Source of the DNA: OFTM10 sp964196195
GTDB lineage: Bacteria; Actinomycetota; Acidimicrobiia; Acidimicrobiales; Aldehydirespiratoraceae
NCBI GenBank assembly: GCA_964196195.1
Contig: CAXMSE010000034.1
Coordinates: forward strand, 62,001-126,000
DNA length: 64,000 bases
Reading direction: 5' to 3'
The position numbers were made by a program, and so were the translations under genes. Shown here in pieces: positions 1 through 6,622 of this stretch. Within the stretch, counting starts at the first letter, position 1; each line of letters begins with the position of its first letter. The notes beneath the pieces are model-generated. The model saw nothing but the letters and a program-made list of their open reading frames with translations, did not search any database and was not told where the DNA came from.

Positions 1-56
1 TGATCCTCCGGGCCGGGTAGGGTCAGCGGGTTCTCGATCCCTGCCCGGAGCCAGCT

Positions 57-1031
57 GTGGACCCCATCCTCGACGTAGTCGGCGTCGGTAACGCAATCGT
101 TGATGTCATAGCCACCGTCGATGAGGAGTTCATCGCCGAGCATTCGCTCGCCAAGGGTGCGATGACCCTGATCGATTCCGATCGCGCCGCCTCGCTCTAC
201 GACTCCATGCCGCCCGGTATCGAGGCATCCGGTGGTTCCGCCGCCAACACCATGGCGGGGGTGGCCAGCCTCGGTGGAGTGGCGGCCTACATCGGCAAGG
301 TGCGAGCCGATCAACTCGGCGAGGTGTTCGCCCATGATCTCAGGGCCGCCGGCGTCGGCTTCGACGTCGACCCTTCTCCCACCGGTGACCCCACGGCTCG
401 ATGCCTGATCCAGGTCACGCCTGATGCCGAGCGCACGATGAACACCTTCTTGGGGATCTCGGCAGTTCTCGCTCCCGAGGATGTCGATGAAATCCTTGTC
501 GCATCCGCGGCGATCACCTATTGCGAGGGCTACCTCTACGACACCGATGTCGCCAAGGAGGCTATTCGTCGGGCAATGGGCGTGGCGAGCGAGGCCGGGC
601 GCACCGTGTCGATGACCCTGTCGGATTCGTTCTGTGTCGATCGTCATCGCGGCGAATGGCTCGACCTGTTCAGCGACAAGGTGGATCTCGTCTTCGCCAA
701 CGAGGCGGAGATCACCTCCCTGTTCGAGACCGACGATTTCGATGCCGCGGCGCGCAAGATCACCGATCTCGTACCCATGGCCGCGATCACCCGTTCCGCG
801 AAGGGGTCCGTCGTGGTCACGCCCGACGACACGATCGTTGTGCCCGCGAGTGTCGTCGAGCGGGTGGTGGATGCCACCGGCGCCGGTGATCTCTATGCGT
901 CGGGGTTTCTGCATGGCCTCGCCACCGGTGCGAGCCCGCAACGCTGCGCGGAGATGGGGAGCATTGCGGCGGGTGAGATCATCTCCCACATCGGAGCCAG
1001 GCCCCACGTGTCGCTCTCTTCGCTGATCTGA
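57..1031 (+). CDS. PfkB-family sugar/nucleoside kinase (adenosine kinase-like)
   Basis: This 324-residue protein has the PfkB ribokinase fold signatures. A glycine-rich substrate loop GGSAANTMAG lies near residue 60, and the C-terminal ATP and anion-hole motif DATGAGD near residue 270 holds the catalytic Asp. The family phosphorylates sugars or nucleosides; overall length and the GNAIVDV start resemble bacterial adenosine kinase-like members, but the substrate cannot be fixed from sequence. The start is GTG, with GGAG about 8 bases upstream. Adenosine deaminase and uracil phosphoribosyltransferase nearby fit nucleoside salvage, although they are on the other strand and not in one operon. Confidence 0.85.
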   Translation: MDPILDVVGVGNAIVDVIATVDEEFIAEHSLAKGAMTLIDSDRAASLYDSMPPGIEASGGSAANTMAGVASLGGVAAYIGKVRADQLGEVFAHDLRAAGVGFDVDPSPTGDPTARCLIQVTPDAERTMNTFLGISAVLAPEDVDEILVASAAITYCEGYLYDTDVAKEAIRRAMGVASEAGRTVSMTLSDSFCVDRHRGEWLDLFSDKVDLVFANEAEITSLFETDDFDAAARKITDLVPMAAITRSAKGSVVVTPDDTIVVPASVVERVVDATGAGDLYASGFLHGLATGASPQRCAEMGSIAAGEIISHIGARPHVSLSSLI

Positions 1032-1049
1032 CGCTCAGGGAGACGGGTG

Positions 1050-1670
1050 CTAGTGCACCGCCACCGCGATGCCGACGGCGATCATCAGGAGGCCGCCTCC
1101 CATGGTGAGGCGTTCGAGTCGGCGCGGCGATCGGCCCATCCAATGACGAGCCGATCCCGCCGCCACACCCCACGCGCCATCGCAGACGAGCGCGACGACC
1201 GCAAAGATGGCGCCGAGCACCGCGATCTGTACTGCGGTGTCGCGGTCGGTGTCGACGAACTGGGGGAGCACCGCGGCGAGAAACACCGCCAGCTTCGGGT
1301 TGGTGACGCCCACGACGAAACCGTCGCGGATGTGGGTGCGCGACGGCGGGATCGGGAGCGACTCCTCGTCGGCTGAGTGGGTGTCTCGTCGTCGGATGGC
1401 CTGTACTCCGAGGAAGATCAGATAGGCCGCTCCGAACCAGCGGATCAGGTCGAAAATGAGCTTGGATCGGTCCAGCAGGGGTCCGAGCCCGGCGGAGACG
1501 ATCAATACCATCACCACCGCTCCGATGGTGTTGCCAACGACGGTCTGCAGTGCCACCCTCGGGCCCAAGGCCACGCCGCGACCGATGATGAAGAGCACGC
1601 TCGGACCGGGAACGATCACCAGGACGAAAGCGAAGGCAGCGAAGGTGGCCGTTGTGGCCGCGGTTGGCAT
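1050..1670 (-). CDS. LysE/RhtB-family amino acid exporter
   Basis: This is a 206-residue, strongly hydrophobic protein with about six predicted membrane helices. The N-terminal block contains VPGPSVLFIIGRG and the middle contains TNPKLAVFLAAVLPQF, both typical of the LysE/RhtB family, which exports amino acids or related small metabolites. Length matches the family. It is divergent from the TetR gene that starts at 1737, and a palindrome lies between them, so control by that regulator is plausible. A TAACCT box 8 bases before the ATG suggests a leaderless transcript. The substrate is unknown. Confidence 0.9.
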   Translation of the reverse strand: MPTAATTATFAAFAFVLVIVPGPSVLFIIGRGVALGPRVALQTVVGNTIGAVVMVLIVSAGLGPLLDRSKLIFDLIRWFGAAYLIFLGVQAIRRRDTHSADEESLPIPPSRTHIRDGFVVGVTNPKLAVFLAAVLPQFVDTDRDTAVQIAVLGAIFAVVALVCDGAWGVAAGSARHWMGRSPRRLERLTMGGGLLMIAVGIAVAVH

Positions 1671-1678
1671 GGGTTCGG

Positions 1679-1684
1679 AGGTTA
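1679..1684 (-). promoter_or_regulatory. Predicted -10 box of the lysE-like gene
   Basis: TAACCT reads on the minus strand and ends 8 bases before the ATG at 1670. The spacing fits transcription starting at or next to the start codon (leaderless). Confidence 0.5.
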
Positions 1685-1709
1685 GACCGGGCGGCTGGGG
1701 TTGATCAGT

Positions 1710-1727
1710 TGATAATAATCATTATCA
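1710..1727. promoter_or_regulatory. Palindromic operator candidate overlapping the tetR -10 box
   Basis: The AT-rich palindrome TGATAATAATCATTATCA has perfect 7-base arms around a 4-base centre and stands out in GC-rich DNA. Its right arm overlaps TATCAT (1723-1728), the likely -10 box of the TetR gene, and it lies about 40 bases upstream of the lysE start. This position suits autorepression by the adjacent TetR protein. It resembles Fur-type boxes but the arm spacing differs. Confidence 0.55.
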
Positions 1728-1736
1728 TCAGCGAGC

Positions 1737-2381
1737 ATGACCCTCGTCGATCTCGCCAAATCTGATCACGACTTGCTCACCAACCGCCTGCTCGGGGCCT
1801 CGATCGACATATTCGCGGAGCGAGGGCTTGACAAGGCGGGTGTCGCAGCGATCGCCCGCCGCGCCGGCGTCAGCACCGGCGCCATCTACTCACGCTGGGC
1901 CGGCAAGCAGGAGATGCTGCTCGATGCCCTCGACCTGGTGATGACCGCAGAGTTGTCGCGCCTGCTCACCGCCGATGGTGATGCCTCGGTGGCCGACATC
2001 CTCGAATCGCTCGGCGCCGACCTTCTTGTTCGTGAACATGCCACCGATGCTCTGCTGATGGAGGCCGTGAGTGCAGCTCATCGTGATCCTGAGTTCCGGA
2101 CCATGCTCAACGTCCGCTTCGCCGAGCAAGAGGAGCGACTGGCGGTGATGGTCGACCAGGGTAAGGCATCCGGTGTGATCGATCCCGCCCTGCCCACCGA
2201 TGCTCTGGTCGCCCTCTGCCATGCGATCTCCCTCGGCTTTGTCGTATTCGCCAACATCGACAAGCCGCTTCCCGCGGCTGGTGAATGGACCACCGTCATC
2301 CAACGCATTATCCGATCCGCCCTTCCCCCGACCCCGAGCGACACAGTCGCCGAGTCGCTCACCAAGAAAGGCCACACCTGA
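1737..2381 (+). CDS. TetR/AcrR-family transcriptional regulator
   Basis: This 214-residue protein has an N-terminal TetR helix-turn-helix (about residues 15-60), including AGVSTGAIYSRW and the following KQEMLLDAL helix. The remaining residues form a variable all-alpha ligand domain of typical length. The stop codon overlaps the ATG of the ferritin-like gene by one base (TGATG), so the two are translationally coupled. The divergent LysE gene and the overlapping palindrome at 1710-1727 make autoregulation and control of these neighbours likely. The ligand is not predictable. Confidence 0.92.
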   Translation: MTLVDLAKSDHDLLTNRLLGASIDIFAERGLDKAGVAAIARRAGVSTGAIYSRWAGKQEMLLDALDLVMTAELSRLLTADGDASVADILESLGADLLVREHATDALLMEAVSAAHRDPEFRTMLNVRFAEQEERLAVMVDQGKASGVIDPALPTDALVALCHAISLGFVVFANIDKPLPAAGEWTTVIQRIIRSALPPTPSDTVAESLTKKGHT

Positions 2382-3562
2382 TGGCACCCACCGACCGCGA
2401 CATCATCGGCCGAGACGATGCCAACGACGTCGACGCGATCATCGAGATCGCCAAGACCAACGCGAACCCCGACGAGATCGTGCACATCGTCGAGGACAAC
2501 GCCGATGCCATCTTCACCTGGAACTACGACAAGGGCGAGAGGCGCAGGCTCGACAGGCTCTACGAGAAGGCCAAGACCTCCCAGTGGAACGCCACCACCG
2601 ATCTCGACTGGTCGATCGAGGTCGATCCGTATCAGGCGCTCAACCTTCAGGCCGAACTTCAGATCGGCGACCCCTCGCTGCAGGAAGATCCCACATCTCC
2701 GCTCTACAAGTGGGGCGACAAGGAGTGGGAGGAGTTCGGACTCCAGTCCTCGAAGTGGCGTCTCAGCCAATTCATGCACGGTGAGCAAGGTGCCTTGCTG
2801 TGCACGGCCAAGATCGTCGAGACGGTGCCCTGGATCGATGCCAAGTACTACGCCGCCACCCAGGTGGTCGACGAGGCTCGCCATGTGGAGGTCTTCGCGC
2901 GCTATCTCGACGAGAAGCTCGGTGGGGGCTACCCCATCAACCCTCATCTCCGCCTGCTGCTCGACGACATCATCAACGACTCCGAATGGGACATGACCTA
3001 TCTCGGTATGCAGATCATGGTGGAAGGCCTCGCCCTCGCCGCCTTCGGGTTCATGCACGACTTCACCGAGGAGCCCCTACTCAAGAAGCTGTTGCGCTAC
3101 GTGATGAGCGACGAGGCCCGCCATGTCGCCTTCGGTGTGCTCAGCCTCCAGGAGGTCTACCAGGACATGACCCTGGCCGAGATCCGTCACCGCCAGGAGT
3201 TCACCTTCGAAGCCGCCCTCCGGATGCGCGACCGCTTCCTGCAACAGGAGGTTTGGGAGCACATGGGGGTCGATACCCGGGAGATGTGCAAGCGCCTGCT
3301 CAACGCGCCCGAGGAAGCGAAGGTGTTCCAGCGGATGTTGTTCTCCAAGATCGTGCCCAACTGTCGCAAGCTCGGCCTCCTCGACGCCGGCGAGGGATGG
3401 TTGCGCGAGAAGTTCACCGAGATCGGCGTGATCGAGTTCGAGCACATGCCCGACACCGGCGCGGAGTTCACCGACTACGACCTGAGCGAGGAAGACTTCG
3501 AAGCCAAGCAGGCCGACATGAACGCTGCCGCGGCCTCCAGCGCGTTCGGCACCGACGCCTGA
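2381..3562 (+). CDS. Ferritin-like di-iron protein (putative oxygenase)
   Basis: This 393-residue protein carries the di-iron carboxylate pattern of the ferritin/ribonucleotide reductase R2-like superfamily: Glu135 (HGEQ), Glu165 and His168 in DEARH, Glu215, then Glu245 and His248 in a second DEARH. Such proteins activate oxygen to hydroxylate or desaturate substrates. The ATG at 2381 was chosen because it overlaps the tetR stop; upstream in-frame codons lie inside tetR. The next gene encodes a crotonase-family isomerase, so a fatty acyl or hydrocarbon substrate is an inference. I cannot name a characterised orthologue. Confidence 0.75.
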   Translation: MAPTDRDIIGRDDANDVDAIIEIAKTNANPDEIVHIVEDNADAIFTWNYDKGERRRLDRLYEKAKTSQWNATTDLDWSIEVDPYQALNLQAELQIGDPSLQEDPTSPLYKWGDKEWEEFGLQSSKWRLSQFMHGEQGALLCTAKIVETVPWIDAKYYAATQVVDEARHVEVFARYLDEKLGGGYPINPHLRLLLDDIINDSEWDMTYLGMQIMVEGLALAAFGFMHDFTEEPLLKKLLRYVMSDEARHVAFGVLSLQEVYQDMTLAEIRHRQEFTFEAALRMRDRFLQQEVWEHMGVDTREMCKRLLNAPEEAKVFQRMLFSKIVPNCRKLGLLDAGEGWLREKFTEIGVIEFEHMPDTGAEFTDYDLSEEDFEAKQADMNAAAASSAFGTDA

Positions 3563-3582
3563 ACCGGACCTACGCTCCTCCA

Positions 3583-4419
3583 ATGGGATACACCTGTTTC
3601 GAAATCGAAGAATGCGAGGGAGTCGCTCACCTGCTGCTGTCTCGCCCCGATCAGCTCAACACGATGATTCCCGAGTTCTGGTCGGAGCTTCCCGAGATCA
3701 TCGACGCGCTGTCCGATCAGGGCCGCGCCCGGGTGATCGTCATCTCCTCCACCGGCCGCCACTTCTGCGCGGGCATGGATCTCAGCGTCTTCGGTGGTGG
3801 TTCCCTCGCCGGCGATGACAGCGAGGTGGGCCGACAGAGAGCAAATCTCCGCCTCAATATCTTGCATCTCCAGCGCTCGTTCACGGCTCTGGAAGAGGCA
3901 CGAATGCCGGTGCTGGTCGCCATGCAGGGTGGAGTCGTCGGCGGAGCGATCGACATGGTCACCGCTGCCGATTGTCGTTATGCCACTGCCGATGCCTGGT
4001 TCTGCATCCAGGAGATCAATATCGCCATGACCGCCGACGTCGGCACCCTGCAGCGCCTGCCCAAGCTCATCCCGGAGGGCGTGGTGCGAGAGCTCGCCTA
4101 CACCGGCCGCCGTATGCCGGCTCAAAGAGCATTCGAACTCGGCCTGGTCAACGAGGTATTCGCCGATCAGGCCACGATGCTCTCGGCGGTTCATGAGATC
4201 GCGGCCGAGATCGCGTCGAAATCTCCGCTCGCCATCCATGGCACCAAGGAGATGATCAACTACACCCGCGATCATTCCGTCGCCGATTCACTGAAATACA
4301 TGGCGGCCTGGCAGACCGGTATGTTCCAGCCCGGCGACATGCTGGAGGCGTTTCAGGCTCAGGCCGAGAAACGTGATCCCGACTTCGACGATCTGCTCGA
4401 GGTCGAGCGGGGACTCTGA
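3583..4419 (+). CDS. Crotonase-family protein, probable dienoyl-CoA isomerase
   Basis: This 278-residue enoyl-CoA hydratase/isomerase-family protein has the oxyanion-hole blocks HFCAGMDL (about residues 60-67) and GGVVGGAID. Three acidic residues at the positions used by the eukaryotic delta3,5-delta2,4-dienoyl-CoA isomerase are present: Asp124, Glu144 and Asp152. The ADVGTLQRLPK block is also characteristic of that enzyme. It would act on unsaturated fatty acids during beta-oxidation. TACGCT lies 6 bases before the ATG, so it may have its own leaderless promoter, although it follows the ferritin-like gene closely. Confidence 0.85.
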   Translation: MGYTCFEIEECEGVAHLLLSRPDQLNTMIPEFWSELPEIIDALSDQGRARVIVISSTGRHFCAGMDLSVFGGGSLAGDDSEVGRQRANLRLNILHLQRSFTALEEARMPVLVAMQGGVVGGAIDMVTAADCRYATADAWFCIQEINIAMTADVGTLQRLPKLIPEGVVRELAYTGRRMPAQRAFELGLVNEVFADQATMLSAVHEIAAEIASKSPLAIHGTKEMINYTRDHSVADSLKYMAAWQTGMFQPGDMLEAFQAQAEKRDPDFDDLLEVERGL

Positions 4420-4422
4420 GCC

Positions 4423-5004
4423 TCAGGCCTTCTCGAGCGAGAGATCGCCGACCGTCACGAGGGTGGCGGCGATCCACCCGCCCAGCGCGCCGAAATGCTG
4501 GTCGAGGGTCGAGCCGTCGGCCAGACCGGTCTCGTCGAGCTCGTAGGCGCCTTCATAGCTCACCTCGATCGCGTACTCGGGCTTGTCGAGGTCGCTGCCG
4601 TAAATTGATTCGACGGTGGGTCCGCTGCGAGTCAGGGCTTCTCGGCCGATACGGGGTGAGTCGATGGGGAGGGCCCCGATCACCACCGCGGGGTCGGGGA
4701 GCGTCGTGAGTTGCTGGCGGCGAAAAACGATTTCGATCTCTATGCGGGGTGGCTCGGTGAATTCCTCCTCCACGTACCAGCTGCGGTAGGCGGTCTGCGA
4801 CCAGGTGGGCCAACTGCACGTGATGTCGGCCTGCACGCGCGGCGGGAGACCTTCGCCGGGGAGCCCGTAGGAGGTCTGCCACATGAGGTCTCCGAGGAGA
4901 ACGTCGCTCTGGAATCGCTCCTCGAAGGCCTGACGCTCGAGTCGGGCGGTTTCGAAGGCATCGCGGAGGGCGCCGATGGCGTCGGTGAACACATGGTCGA
5001 GCAT
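4423..5004 (-). CDS. Hypothetical protein
   Basis: I do not recognise this 193-residue protein. It is soluble by composition, has no signal peptide, and is rich in acidic and aromatic residues, with one Cys near residue 63. It reads as a real gene because of its codon use, its convergent placement directly against the isomerase gene, and a TAGCCT box 9 bases before the ATG. No catalytic motif is visible. Confidence 0.65.
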   Translation of the reverse strand: MLDHVFTDAIGALRDAFETARLERQAFEERFQSDVLLGDLMWQTSYGLPGEGLPPRVQADITCSWPTWSQTAYRSWYVEEEFTEPPRIEIEIVFRRQQLTTLPDPAVVIGALPIDSPRIGREALTRSGPTVESIYGSDLDKPEYAIEVSYEGAYELDETGLADGSTLDQHFGALGGWIAATLVTVGDLSLEKA

Positions 5005-5035
5005 GGTGGGGTGAGGCTACCGGTTCGCCTGGCTG

Positions 5036-5968
5036 TCAGTAGCCGAGGTCGACGTCGACGAGCCCGACGAGAGGCTCACCCGCTATCCAGTATCCGACAT
5101 TGGTGCGCACCCGATCGGCAATCAGGGGACGGCCCATCTCGGGGGTGTTGCCGACGTGAGGGGTGATCACACAGTTGTCGAGGGCCCATAGGGGATGGCC
5201 GTCGGGGAGCGGCTCCGGGTCGGTGACATCGAGCACCGCTCCCGCGATCGTCGACTCTGCGAGCGCGGCGACGAGGTCGTCGGTGACCACGTGTTTGCCG
5301 CGTCCGACATTGATGAGCCACGCATCGGAGCGCATCCGGGCGAGGAGTGAGGAGTCCACGATCCCCGTCGTCTCTTCGGTGAGGGCCACCGCCACGATCA
5401 CCGCATCGACCTCACCGACGGCATCAGCGAGATCTTTCGTCGAGATGGTGCGGTTGGCGCCGGCGACGGGCCGATCGCTGCGGCGCACGACGGTGGTGTG
5501 GCAACCCCAGGGTTGCAGGAGTTCGAGCAGGGCCTCGGTGACGCCGCCACCGCCGATGATCAAAAGGCGGGCGCCGAGGAGGTTTCGCCCTTCTCTAGTG
5601 GACCACGACGATGCCCTCACGTAGCGGGGGATCTCTCGAAATCCGGTGAGTAGGGCGGTGATGATCCACTCCGCGACTGGGGGTGCGTAGGTGCCCTTCC
5701 CGCACGTCCACACGTGTTGACGGTCGAGGTGGTGAGCGAAGGCCTCGACCCCTGCGTAGGGGAGCTGGACCCACTCGACGTGGGCACCCCGCTCGATCAG
5801 CTCGGGAAAGGCTGCGGCGGCCATGGGGTCGGCGAATACGAGGGCACTCGCCTCCTCTATGGGTGCCACCGTGGCTCCGGCCTCCTCCACGGCCTGCACG
5901 AGCGCGGTGTGCATCTCGGGGAGGGTGTCGGGAGCGACCGCAATCAAGGTGCGGTCGGGCCCGCTCAA
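5036..5968 (-). CDS. D-isomer-specific 2-hydroxyacid dehydrogenase
   Basis: This 310-residue NAD(P)-dependent dehydrogenase has a Rossmann glycine motif IIGGGGVTEAL in the middle. The conserved catalytic region follows: NVGRGKHV, VLDVTDPEPLP and TPHVGN, giving the Arg and the His of the family. It would interconvert a 2-hydroxy acid and a 2-keto acid. The likely start is TTG at 5968, which overlaps the upp stop codon in the string TTGA, so the two genes are translationally coupled. The substrate is unknown. Confidence 0.88.
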   Translation of the reverse strand: MSGPDRTLIAVAPDTLPEMHTALVQAVEEAGATVAPIEEASALVFADPMAAAAFPELIERGAHVEWVQLPYAGVEAFAHHLDRQHVWTCGKGTYAPPVAEWIITALLTGFREIPRYVRASSWSTREGRNLLGARLLIIGGGGVTEALLELLQPWGCHTTVVRRSDRPVAGANRTISTKDLADAVGEVDAVIVAVALTEETTGIVDSSLLARMRSDAWLINVGRGKHVVTDDLVAALAESTIAGAVLDVTDPEPLPDGHPLWALDNCVITPHVGNTPEMGRPLIADRVRTNVGYWIAGEPLVGLVDVDLGY

Positions 5969-6588
5969 TTCAGGCCGAACTGGCGATCGCCGGCATCGCC
6001 GAGGCCCGGCACGATGAATCCCACCTCATTGAGCTTCTCATCGATCGAGGCCGTGAACAGGTGGTCGACGGTGTCGGACACCCGCAGCGCCTCGATTCCC
6101 TCGGGAGACGCGAGCGCACATACAAGGGTGATCTTGCCGGCTCCGGAACTACGGAGCAGTTCACACGTGCGGATGGCCGAGCCGCCGGTGGCGAGCATCG
6201 GATCTAGAACCATGATGTCGCGGCCGCCCAGGGCATCGGGGACGGTGTTGACGTAGGCGTGGGGGATCAGGGTCTCCTCATCGCGTTTCATGCCGACGAA
6301 TCCGGTGCGGGCGTCGGGGAGGAGATCGAGGGCTGCATCAAGCATGCCGAGCCCGGCCCGCATGACGGGCACGAGGATCGGCACATCGCTGGCCCGGGCA
6401 CCGAGAGTGGGTCCCATGGGCGTGTCGATCTCAATTGCCTGAATCGGCTGGTCGCGGGTGGCCTCGTAGACGAGGAACCGGCTCAGCTCGCTCAGGGCCT
6501 GTCGAAAGATGGGGCGCTCGGACTCTCGGGCCCGCATTCGGGTGAGACGATCGGCGACGAGGGGATGGTCGATGACATGAACGTGCAC
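5965..6588 (-). CDS. upp: Uracil phosphoribosyltransferase
   Basis: This enzyme makes UMP from uracil and PRPP in pyrimidine salvage. The protein has the UPRT start (DHPLV..RLT..R), the LVYEATRD block, and the PRPP-binding loop LDPMLATGGSAIRT. The end contains the VPGLGDAGDR segment that binds uracil. GTG at 6588 gives 207 residues, close to the usual 208; the longer open frame upstream lacks similarity. It overlaps the hydroxyacid dehydrogenase gene downstream by 4 bases. Confidence 0.95.
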   Translation of the reverse strand: MHVHVIDHPLVADRLTRMRARESERPIFRQALSELSRFLVYEATRDQPIQAIEIDTPMGPTLGARASDVPILVPVMRAGLGMLDAALDLLPDARTGFVGMKRDEETLIPHAYVNTVPDALGGRDIMVLDPMLATGGSAIRTCELLRSSGAGKITLVCALASPEGIEALRVSDTVDHLFTASIDEKLNEVGFIVPGLGDAGDRQFGLN

Positions 6589-6622
6589 TACCGGAGCATG
6601 CCACGCCAACGGGAGTTGGGCT

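Noticed and set aside
1710..1727. Reading the palindrome as a Fur or Zur iron/zinc box
   Set aside because: The GATAAT-like arms look similar, but the spacing is 7-4-7 rather than the usual Fur arrangement, and neither neighbour is a metal-uptake gene.
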